Shown here one piece after another: positions 10,615 to 20,070 of a stretch of DNA of 64,000 nt. Origin of the DNA: Trifolium pratense (Eukaryota; Streptophyta; Magnoliopsida; Fabales; Fabaceae); assembly GCF_020283565.1 (NCBI RefSeq), contig NC_060065.1, positions 53,654,703-53,718,702 on the forward strand. Reading direction: 5' to 3'. Made by a program: the position numbers and the translations under genes. The notes beneath the pieces were generated by a model. That model ran no database searches. It had not been told where the DNA came from and saw only the letters and a list, made by a program, of their open reading frames with translations. How positions within the stretch are numbered: position 1 is the first letter of the stretch; each line of letters opens with the position of its first letter.

Positions 10615-12351
10615 TTAGTTTTCTTTGACTAACCCTTCTTTTGTGTGTTGAACACCGTTAGTTGCAGAAAGTTGATTGTTTTGTAGAGGTTGGTTTGCAT
10701 CAAGCCAATAGCAAGAAACTATTGGTTTCTCCATCCTTCTCTTCTTTTTAGCGAGCAAATCACATGATGGAAAATTGGAGGTTTGCTAATACCATTAAAT
10801 CAAAGCAACCAACAGCTGGTTATGACAGTAGCAGTCACAAATTGGTGCAGAGGCATCAAGGCAGTGGACGGTTGCACAGTGAAATTCGGTGGAAGAAGCA
10901 TGAAGTCGAAAGATATAAGCTCAATGTTTATGCTTCTTTTTCTCAACAACGAAACCATGTGTGGTTTTGGCATGTGTATATGAGATGATCGTTTTGTGCT
11001 CACTAAAACAATATGGTCGTCACCTATTTGGAGAGCTAGATAACGGGTTAACTCCACCTCTTTTAATCCGCCCCACATAAACTCAAACTTTAAATGGAAC
11101 GAATTAGTCCGTCAACAAATGAAAACGAGTTATGATATATTGACCTGAGTCTGGTCCACATTAGTCCACATGTTAAACGATTGACCCACATACTATTACA
11201 AAATAAAATAAAAAAATCACTTAAAAAATTGATATTATAAAAATTCTTCTTTTTTTAAAAGCTAAAAAATACCTATTAGTGTTATTAATTTTATGCTATA
11301 ACATTTAAATTGTAAATAAAAAAAATTTTAAAAGAAGTTTTTAACATTTTTATTAGTTTATTTATCTTTTCTATCCAAAGTTTTTTTTTTAACAACAAAC
11401 AAGAAAATATATTAATCGATGTAACTCATGCTCCTACAAAAATAGATTTGCATGTGGTATTCACAATTAATTTGCAACCAATTTTTTTTTTTTTTGGTAT
11501 AATTTGCAACCAATTTTATTTCACATGTAACTTATTTTTATCGGTTAAAATGGATAAATACTCATCAATGGTAAATTAGAAAAAACCAAAAAATTTACCT
11601 TTTACGGTACTTTTTTAGTTATTATAAAATGAAGTAAATTTTAAATCAAAATGAAAACAGTAAATAAATAAATAAATTTGAGCGACTCATACAATGCGAT
11701 ATCCCTTCTAACTGAGTTAAACTCGCGGGATAGCGACGCTCTCTGCCTAATCGACGCTTACAGTTAATTAAATGAACTTTAGCTCGAGCGATACAATTGG
11801 ACGCTATACTGTACTTGAAGCAGTAAACCCTATCTCTCTCTCTCTCTCCTCTACATCATCCACCGCATTCCGCCTCTCAGGTAATGCTACCCTCCCCGTA
11901 GCCACCATACGTGAAGCTTGAACAAGGTCTACACCGCATCTCGCAAGGTCTGTATTACTTTTATATATAAATGATAATAAAATCAAACTAGCTCTAAGTT
12001 TTAGGGTTCTTTAATTTGGGATTTTACTCCGTAAATCCATGTTTTCCCTTTCTCAGAAACTTTTTAGTTAATTAACTAACTTAAAACCCTAAAGAATTCT
12101 TAGTGGATAGTAAACCTCAATAAGGCGTTGGTTTTGTGTTGATTTGTTTGATCCATGTGTTGTTTGTTAGTGGAGAGCTGAGCTCCGTTGTGTGTGATCC
12201 TGTCTAAGATCCAATATGTTATCTGTATGCTGATGATTCAGAAACTGTGCACATATTTATCATATATATGCTTCTTTTAACAATTGTCTATAATACTCAA
12301 AGTGTGAACAGTAAACCTAGTGACTAATAATTATATGCCAATACGCAGAAA
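10615..12351. other. Intergenic; probable 5' leader of the CACTA accessory gene
   Basis: 10615-11800 holds no supported gene; it is AT-rich with T-runs near 11380 and 11480. 11832-11849 is a short CT microsatellite. A CAG/GTAATG donor at 11881 and an acceptor ending at 12348 (ATACGCAG) would make a 5'-UTR intron that brings a non-coding first exon next to the start codon at 12352. That layout is inferred from splice-like sites only. Confidence 0.4.
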
Positions 12352-14984
12352 ATGGATCGTAGTTGGATGTATGATAGATTCAATCCACATAGGAAAGGCT
12401 TGAAATTGGAGTTTATTAGGGGAGTTCAGGAGTTTATTAGCAAGGCTAAGGAACAACCCTGCTTTTTGTCTGAGAAAAAGATCAAGTGTCCGTGTCCAAC
12501 GTGCATGTGTGTAAACTCTTCCACTATAAGAGAGGTGAAAGCTCATTTGTACAAGAGTGGGTTTAAACCAAATTATTTGATCTGGACTGAGCATGGAGAA
12601 CTAGATCAAAATATAAATATTTGTGTAAAGAGTCAATCGAATAATAGTGGACATATGGAGGAAGTGGAAGAGGAGGAGGATCCTAAAACTCCTCATATGG
12701 AAGAGTCGGAAGAGAATGAAGATCCCAAAACTCCTCATATGGATGAGTCGGAAGAGAATGAGGATCCCAAAACTTCTCATATGGAGGAGTCGGAAGAAGA
12801 TGAGGATCCCAAAACTCTTCAAGAAATAGAGTCATGCGAGCAGAATGCTGACGGGAAGGTTCTTATACGACCTTGTGGTTCAGGGTAAGTTATAATGTTG
12901 TTTGTTTTATTCTTTAAGCACTTAGTTTACACACACACACACTAGTTGACATTGAGTTTGGACTTTTTGTAGGTGGGCTCCTAGCTCAGTGCCTGCTGCT
13001 GCAATTAAACACGCCATCCAGTCACACTTTCAGGGTCCTTTCTATCGCTGGAGTGCGACCCCAGAGGATGTAAGGGAATATTGGTGGAAGTTGTTCGGGG
13101 TCAGTTGCGTTTATTTAATTATAGTTATTTAATTACTAAGTAATTGCACCTACTTAAATGATAACTAATTAGTTTCCTTCTTTTTTAGGACAAGGTTACT
13201 TGGGATCCTCGTGATCATGGGCTTATCAGAAAGACGTTTCAAACGAGAGGCGCAAAACGCCTTTCAGATATGCTCTCGAAACTGAGGACGAAGGGAACGA
13301 GACCTCATTGGATTTGTGAGGAGGCTTGGAAGGGTCTTATTGACCATTGGGAGGGTGAAGCCTTTAAAAAGATCTCTACCCAAAATAAGACCAATCGGGC
13401 TTCAGGTAAAGGTGGAGCAGTCCACACCACAGGCCGCAAGGCTCATGTGGATGTGGCACTTAGTATGGTATGTATTTTATTCACACTTAATGCGTTGTTC
13501 ATTATCATAGAATGTGTGATATTTATAAATTTATTAATATGTTGGTTTTTTATGCAGGCTCGTGAACTTGGGCGGCCTTTGGATCCCGATGAGCTCTTCT
13601 TGGCCACCCACAAAAAGAAGTCTGGCACTTGGGTTGATAACCGCTCTCAAACAACATATGTAAGTGTTGGTACTTATATCTTTTGTACATAATATGTGGC
13701 TCATGAACAAAATGATATTAAGTTATGTTTTCTTTTGACTAGAAACGCTATCAAGATCGCTTGAAGGAGGTACAAACACAAATTGGTGAGGCCTCCCAGA
13801 ATGGGACTCCGGAGGTTGATGGGGCGACAAAGATTGAATTGTGGAAAGAGGCTGCTGGGGGAAAGTCTCGAGGGCGGTGTTATGGTACTGCACACTTTGC
13901 TTTAAACCTCCAACGTGGTGTAACTTCGCTTACTCAGGAGTCTCGGGAACCTTATAGTGGCACGTGTGATCATGCTATGCATCTTGAGGCCATTGATGCA
14001 GCACGTAAAGAGGCTGTTGCAGCACGTCAGGAGGCAGCCACAGCACGCCAGGAGGCAGCTGAGGTGAAACAACAATATCAGCTTTTGGAGGAGCAGTTGC
14101 GCAAAGTAATGAAGCGCATGAAAGCTCTAGAGCGTCAATCAGCAGGTGCTTCAAGTGTGAGTCAAGCTCATAGGGGATATCCTCACAGTGATGATGACCA
14201 TTCGCTAGATGTGGTCTTATCAGATCGTCGAAGAAAGAAACGTCTAGCTCTAAGGAGACATCGTCACTATGATGACGACGACCATTATCTAGATGAGATA
14301 TTAGCATACCGTCGCCGAAAGCAACATCGAGCTCAAAGGGCACGTTATCACTATGATGATGACAATTCATTAGATGAGATCTTACCAAAACAACGTCATG
14401 CTAAAAGAGGACATTCTCACTATGATGATTCCAATTCGCTAGATGAAGGCTTACCAAAGAAACTTCTGGCCAAAAGGGGACATCCTCACTTTGATGATGA
14501 TGATGAGGATTCGTCACATGAGGACTTACCAAAGCAACGTCAAGCCAAAAAGGGACATCCTCACTATGATGATGATGAGGATTCGCTACATGAGGACTTA
14601 CCAAAGCAACGTCAAGCCAAAAGGGGACATCCTCGCCATGATGATCATGAACAGGATTCGCTACATGAGGACTTACCAAAGCAGCGTCAAGCCAACAGGG
14701 GACATCCTCACTCTGATGATAAGGAGGATTCGTTACATGAGGACTTACCAAAACAACGTCAAGCCAAAAAGGGACATCCTCACTATGACAGTGATGAGGA
14801 TTCGTTACATGAGGACTTACCAAAGCAACGTCAAGCCAAAAGAGGACATCCTCACTATGTTGATGATTCACTAGACGAGGTCTTGCCAAAGCAACCTCAA
14901 TCTAAAAGGAGGAATCGCCACTATGACGATGACGATTCAGTAGATGAGGTCTTACCTGCCCGTCGCCGCCGTCGTTACCTATGA
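12352..14984 (+). CDS. CACTA (En/Spm) accessory-type protein: transposase-associated plus plant transposase-24 domains
   Basis: Five exons: 12352-12884, 12973-13099, 13189-13467, 13558-13659, 13743-14984. All junctions are GT-AG and keep the frame; 760 residues. Residues 1-85 match the transposase-associated domain (DRSWMY at the start, CPCPTC cluster, AHLYKSGF, YLIWTEHGE). Residues about 95-155 are four acidic repeats. About 180-220 has the W-P...WW-F pattern (SATPEDVREYWWKLFG), leading to a transposase_24 (Ptta/En/Spm) block: RPHWICEEAWKGLIDHWEG, LDPDELFLATHKK. About 425-480 is an Ala/Arg/Gln/Glu coiled coil, then 11 His/Asp/Arg/Lys repeats to the end. Such proteins act with a separate transposase in binding CACTA ends. 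No DDE transposase and no CACTA termini were seen close by, so it may be a stranded or domesticated gene. Confidence 0.85.
12650..12820 (+). repeat. In-frame 42-bp tandem repeat in exon 1
   Basis: Four successive copies of a 14-residue acidic unit of the form HMEESEENEDPKTP. Copies 2 to 4 are close to identical at the DNA level, so the expansion is recent. The reading frame is kept throughout. Confidence 0.9.
14160..14981 (+). repeat. In-frame minisatellite coding for 11 His-Asp-rich peptide repeats
   Basis: Eleven degenerate units of about 22-28 residues. The core (about 14460-14860) has units such as GHPHYDDDEDSLHEDLP followed by KQRQAKR. Each pairs an acidic His/Asp half with a basic Lys/Arg/Gln half. 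Outer units are more diverged; inner ones are nearly identical, as in an array growing from its middle. Unit length varies by whole codons only, so selection or recent expansion has kept the frame. Confidence 0.9.
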
Positions 14985-15043
14985 TGATGACAATTCAGTA
15001 GATGAGGTCTTACCTGCCCGTCGCCGCCGACGTTACTGTGGTT
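14937..15043 (+). repeat. 58-bp tandem duplication at the end of the coding region
   Basis: TAGATGAGGTCTTACCTGCC begins at 14941 and again at 14999. Because 58 is not a multiple of three, the first copy now ends at the TGA at 14982-14984, while the second continues as out-of-frame 3' UTR, ending RYCG-stop in what was probably the old frame. The present C-terminus is therefore probably new by one or two residues. Confidence 0.8.
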
Positions 15044-15088
15044 GAGTTTGATTTCTTTGTTATGTACTTTATACTAAGATGTACCTTT

Positions 15089-15208
15089 ATATTGGTATAC
15101 TGCTATGGTAATTGGTCGTTAACTTATTATATTCTATTTGGTTGGATTGTATTGGTATACTGCTATGGTAATCGGTCATTAACTTGTTATATTCTATTTG
15201 GATTTGTC
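15089..15208 (+). repeat. 60-bp tandem duplication in the 3' flank
   Basis: ATTGGTATACTGCTATGGTA starts at 15091 and again at 15151, each followed by similar sequence up to TTATATTCTATTTGG. Two copies with a few substitutions. Confidence 0.85.
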
Positions 15209-15410
15209 TTGGTTTATATTTGTCATTTGATATCTATTTGATTTATATGTTGGTTTTTTACACTTCGGTATTTCCAGTCCGGATCAGCAGGATTATTTTG
15301 GTTGGCGACGCAATCTTAGTGTGACTCACACTGTGTGAGTTAGTCCGACCATAACACATGCCCTTCTATAGTATTATAGTGTTTCCAGTTATGTCGTATA
15401 AACTAATCGC

Positions 15411-15553
15411 TACTCCCTACAGTTTTATATATAAACAAATTTTCATGGTTCATTTAATAGTTAATGTATTTGAACCATGTTATGAACTAAATACATTAAT
15501 TATTAAATGAACTTAAAAAGTGAAAATTTGCTTATATGAGATCAGAGGGAGTA
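15411..15553. mobile_element. Stowaway-like MITE
   Basis: Ends TACTCCCTAC and CAGAGGGAGTA, with subterminal inverted similarity (AAACAAATTTTCA against TGAAAATTTGCTTAT). The central arms are also inverted (TTTAATAGTTAATGTATTT against AAATACATTAATTATTAAA). TA flanks both ends, as for Tc1/mariner-type MITEs. No coding capacity. Confidence 0.8.
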
Positions 15554-15751
15554 TTGCTCTTTTTTATGCTTAATCTCATTTTGTCATATTAGTATTCGAC
15601 ACTGTCATAATTACGTTACAATTAGTTAATTTTCAGTTACATTATAAATACATACTGAAACTCATTCATTATTTCATTCATTGAACCATATTCAGAATTT
15701 TATTTCCACACTCTCAACACTCATTCATCCTCCTTCTTTCTCCTTCAATCT

Positions 15752-17250
15752 GATCAGTTTAATAAAGACCCTCTGACGTGGTCAAGACCACTGGTTAGGC
15801 ATCACTGTGGCGAATTCTCCATAGCTGCAGTTCAGGCGAATATGGATATGGAAGATCAGAGCCAAGTTGAAGTTGGAACTGATGCACTCTTTGTTGGAGT
15901 TTATGATTGGCCATAAAGGCGACACCGCTTCCATCTATCTTAGTAATCATATCTTCACTGAACTATTAAGTGAGTCTTCTTTTCATTAATTTGTTCATTC
16001 TTCTTTCATTTTCATTCTTTGTTTCTTTCTCATTTTCATTTTCATTTTCATTTTCATTTTCATTTTCATTCATTTTTAGAAGATGCACTTTTGCCTATTT
16101 TGTTTCTTACCTTTAATTCTTTGAATGGTGTTCTTTGAGTGTGGATATGGAATTGAAACATGAACTGAAATTTAAAGAATTAAGTGATTCTATATCCAAG
16201 AACTGAGGATATGAAAAATGTTTTCTTAATTATAAACACTGAAGAAACCAAGAAAATTAATCTTTCTTGTACTTTTGGTCTAAATCAATGTGTGTAGATA
16301 TATTTTTGAATGAGTTAACATATAGTATATATAAAATATGTAATAAATATTTGCATAAAGTTGGTGTTATATTATCATGGAAGTGTGACGAGGAAATAAT
16401 CTGGTTATAAATTGCAGGGCTGATTGAACAGAATAATAACTTTATGAATGAGATTATTCTGAGGCAAGTTGTTGACCAAATAGAGACAGATTATTTCTAG
16501 CAACATCATCAGGTACAGAATAGTTTTGTTAGTTCAGGTTGTTTGATTTGTATCATATGGAAAGGGACGTTCGCGCTATACTTGGTTCTCATAAGGTCAT
16601 TGGTAAAAGATTGGTTGTTAAACAGATGGTTAGAGATCACAGTTTTCTAAATCCAAATATTAAACAAGAATTCACTGATATGCATCCAGATTATAATAAT
16701 CGTAGTGGCTACCAAAGCATTGAAGTTAAAGGCTTAATCGAGACAAGTAGATGTATAGGATATGCGTATATGAAAAATGCATAGTTCACCAAAAAGGGAT
16801 TATTCGAAATCCCATTGTCTGAAGTAGTGACTCCAACTTTTACAAGACCTTTGCTATCATCACAGCCAGATGTTTCTTCAAGAGTCTTAAGAGACACTAA
16901 TAGATTCATTATATGTGGATCTGGTGGATTTTAGAAATTGATTTCAAATGAGAAGGCTGCTAGAGTTGTTAACACCAGTCCACGAGATAGAATCGCTGAA
17001 AGACTTGCGAAGCTTGCTCTAGAGAAGGGGGCTGCAAAAAGGGGGAAAAAATATCGTGACCTTATAGATATTCATAAGAGTAATTGTATTAGTGAACAAT
17101 GGAAATCAAAATTATGGATTTAGATCGGCTTATCATGATGATATAACTGTGATTGTTGTCTATTTGGACCAAAGGCCAAATAGGGAGGGTGTGACGCCAG
17201 AGATCAACTCCTATACAGGCTACAATTACGCAGTTCGACAATCAGAGTTT
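15752..17250 (+). pseudogene. PP2C copy C: heavily damaged
   Basis: First exon about 15752-15968, second from 16419 after ATTGCAG. No start codon is left. The first block reads [20 protein letters not shown]. One extra T at about 15907 shifts the frame at the DGH motif. The second exon has an in-frame stop (about 16497), a deletion removing most of the GDSRAV block, a stop after YAYMKNA and a stop in the GSGGF-stop-KL block near 16932, where the family has SDGLW. The HDD block (SAYHDDITVIVVYLDQ, about 17126-17173) is in a different frame from the preceding block, as in copy A. The intron end before exon 2 is shared with copy B. A MITE is inserted in the tail at 17265. Confidence 0.9.
16027..16076 (+). 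repeat. (ATTTTC)n microsatellite in intron of PP2C copy C
   Basis: About seven units of CATTTT in an intron of the pseudogene. Simple sequence repeat; nothing else is implied. Confidence 0.8.
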
Positions 17251-17264
17251 ACAGATTTCTATAA

Positions 17265-17415
17265 TACTCCCTCCGGTCCTTAATATAAGAAAAATTTGAC
17301 TTTCTAGATTCATTGAGAATCTAATGTATGTAGTCCATATTATTGACTCTATACATTGAATTTGCAATGAATCTAAAAAGCAAAGTGTCTCTTATATTAA
17401 GGACCGGAGGGAGTA
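17265..17415. mobile_element. Stowaway-like MITE with near-perfect terminal inverted repeats
   Basis: Left end TACTCCCTCCGGTCCTTAAT, right end its inverse complement ATTAAGGACCGGAGGGAGTA; the match continues inward through ATAAG/CTTAT. 151 bp including the TA at each end. It lies directly behind the last PP2C-like bases of copy C. The strong end match suggests a recent insertion. Confidence 0.92.
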
Positions 17416-18569
17416 ATGCTAATGCGTGAGACATGTATAGCTAGGAAATAGGATTCTATAGTTTTTCATTTACTCAGTTCTGTTGTGTCACAGTGATTAT
17501 CTCTGTGCCTTAATTTTCCAAATGGAAGTACAAAATGAAGCAAGTACAATCTCATTCAATCATAGTTAATTTCCTCTTGATTTTATGCCTGTGGATGTTG
17601 AAGTCTGTCTATTTCTCTTCTCCTTTGTCTCTCTAATGTATATCTATTCTAGTTATATTATAAGTATAACAACATATTTACAGCATTAATTAGCAACAAA
17701 AAAACCAAGCCATATTCCACAAGACGGGGTTGGCTAATGGATCAAACTACATCTTACTTCATTAAACCTTTATTTGTTAGCTTCGTTGCAGATGTCCCTC
17801 TCCGGACATGATCGACTGCGTTGTTGAACTAAACACGCGCTGCATTCTGCACACAAACATATATACAGAAGATCAAGGGATGCCAAAGCCGAAACAAAAA
17901 TAAATATGGTTTTAAATGTTGTCTATTTTATAATTCTGAGATATACTTATTATTATTAATTATTATTGTCAACTGAATAAATAATGAACACCAAGATCGT
18001 CTTGCAAGTAAACCTGATATAAATCAAAGCATCCTGTCTCTTTTACATGAAGACAAGTTTGGTTTTCCACACAAGCAAATCACAAATCATAGCTGCATCT
18101 GTAATTTTAGACGTGTTTCAGGGAAAAAAAGAAAAGAAAAAAAAAAGAAGCACCATTTGGAGGTAGCTTCTATTGTAGAGGAGGGTGGGTTTTTTATGCA
18201 ATTTGAAAGATAAGAGCAATCATTTGGAGGCAATTTGATTCCCCTAAGCTAAGCCTGAGAATTATTGGTATAGGTTTGTAAAGGTTAGGCTGCTAAGTAT
18301 ATTAAAAGGCCTTTTAACAATATTTAATTCATGAGTCCATATAGTTTAAATGCCACATCTTCTAAATACTGCTAACTAAGGATTACTTTTTCATATCAGA
18401 ATGATACATCATCATTTTAGGAGTTATTTGAATTAGTTGTTACTTTGTAGTTCTTGAATTCAATTAGGTGTTGTTTTCAATTTCTTCTTTAACCAGACAT
18501 TTTTCATAGTTTTGTTTTGGTCATTGCTTCAGCTATAAGTAATCTCACAAGGTGACAGAACTGGGCTCG
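17416..18569. other. Intergenic, no gene recognised
   Basis: AT-rich sequence with an A-rich run near 18124-18150. No motif or coding stretch that I can support on either strand. Confidence 0.4.
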
Positions 18570-19668
18570 TCAGGTGATGATGTTTAACCAGACACTGTAC
18601 TTCCTCTCTGGTGGTGCTACAACCTTGATTTTCATGCTACTAGGTGCCAATGCGGTAATCTCCTTACTCATTCTATCAGCAATACCAGGGAACATTGTCC
18701 AACCACCACTCAAGACAATGTTACCATAGAGATCCTTCCTAATGTCGACGTCACACTTCATGATCGAGTTAAACGTCGTCTCATGGATACCAGGAGATTC
18801 CATCCCTGTCATGGATGGCTGGAACAAAACTTCAGGGCATCGGAACCTTTCAGCACCGATTTTGATCACCTGCCCATCAGGTAACTCATAGGTCTTCTCA
18901 ACAGCTGAGCTAGTCTTAGCAGTTTCCAACTCCTGCTCATAATCAATAGCAATATAAGCCAATTTCTCCTTCACATCCCTCACAATTTCACGCTCTGCAG
19001 AAGTAGTGAAAGTGTAACCACGCTCGGTTAAAATCTTCATCAACATATCAGTTAGATCGCGGCCTGCAAGATCCAAACAAAGGATTGCATGTGGAAGTGC
19101 ATAACCCTCATGGATGGGAACCGTGTGACTAACACCATCCCCAGAATCAAGAACAATACCTACAAAAAACATAGAAAACTACATCAATTCATTTCAATCC
19201 CAAGGCATATGTATTTACCATGACATGCCTACTCAAATCATATCTATCATTCATTACACAAAAGTACGCAACATTGACACCTAAAGATTGCAGATTTCTG
19301 ATGTCTAATACGTGTCTGTGAGTGACACCAACATGACACTGACTCACACATGTGGTTACATTCAATCACTTCTATTTTTTAAAATTATTACCGGTGTTTA
19401 TCCGGCAATCTCAATGTTGTGTCTAACACCAACGTGACACTGACTGTCACATGTGCTTACATTCAATCACTTTCACTTTTTAAAAATTATTATCAATGTT
19501 CATCCATCAATCTTACTGTCTAGTGTCTGTAATTCACACAAAAACTCCTAATGAAATGAACATTACAAGAATGTAACAAGAAAGATGAAGTACTTTACCG
19601 GTTGTACGGCAACTAGCGTAAAGAGAAAACACAGCTTGAATAGCAACATACATAGCAGGTGTATTGAA
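18570..19668 (-). pseudogene. Actin gene fragment, truncated at both ends
   Basis: Minus strand. An upstream exon, 19668-19599, reads [19 protein letters not shown]; after an intron (donor GTAAAG, acceptor TTTGTAG) the next exon, 19159-18570, starts [15 protein letters not shown] and runs through [10 protein letters not shown] to ERKYSVW, then departs from actin (LNIIT-stop). Actin normally continues for about 40 residues to RKCF, and about 130 N-terminal residues are missing at the other end. Some unusual substitutions are present (LCLDLAG for [15 protein letters not shown] for GGSTMFPG). Because the intron is kept, this is a DNA-level copy, not a processed retrocopy. It cannot form a functional actin. 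Confidence 0.93.
19322..19525. repeat. About 100-bp tandem duplication inside the actin-fragment intron
   Basis: GACACTGACT...ACATGTG followed by TTACATTCAATCACTT occurs twice, at about 19335-19370 and 19437-19470, with the following 40 bases also similar (AATTATTA...CAATCT). The two copies differ at many sites. Confidence 0.75.
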
Positions 19669-19739
19669 ATAAAATAGCTCTATTGAAGGTGTCCCTTTTT
19701 ACTTGGTGAATGCTAAATAATAGGTAACCAACAAAAACC

Positions 19740-20070
19740 AATTTGACTCATCGCGGCATGGTACTGACAGATTCAGTGGCTTGCTTGGGCGGTTGCGGAG
19801 TTGATGAAAATATCGAGCACTTAGTGGTTGGTTGTGTTGTCGCTAAGTTTTGTAGTGTAAGGTTTTAAATTGGTTAGGTATGTGTTGTCCTTTATCAAAT
19901 GTAGTTTCTGATCATGCGTTGCAATTTTGTAATGTTTATTTATTTGGTAAAGAGACTACTAGTTCATGTTTAGGTGGTATGGTTAACGTGTTGTTGGTCT
20001 CTTTAGAAAGTAAGAAATAAGATGTTATTTGAACAAATAAATACAATTGATGATAATGTATTGTTTGACA
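19740..20070 (+). mobile_element. LINE remnant (zinc-binding region after reverse transcriptase)
   Basis: The translation has CLGGCGVDENIEHLVVGC, the Cys-Gly-Gly-Cys...His-Leu...Cys pattern of the zf-RVT region of plant L1-type LINEs, followed after stops by KVRNKMLFEQ, similar to the WKERNxxIF block. Frames are broken. No ends found. Confidence 0.65.

Noticed and set aside
14401..14889. Long minus-strand open frame opposite the minisatellite (and a shifted plus-strand one at 14443-14874)
   Set aside because: Shadows of the in-frame tandem repeat; the plus-strand frame joined to four upstream exons is the coding one.
15317..15345. Short hairpin GTGACTCACACTGTGTGAGT as a terminator or CACTA end
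   Set aside because: No U-run follows, Pol II genes do not need it, and no matching end exists upstream of the 12352 gene.
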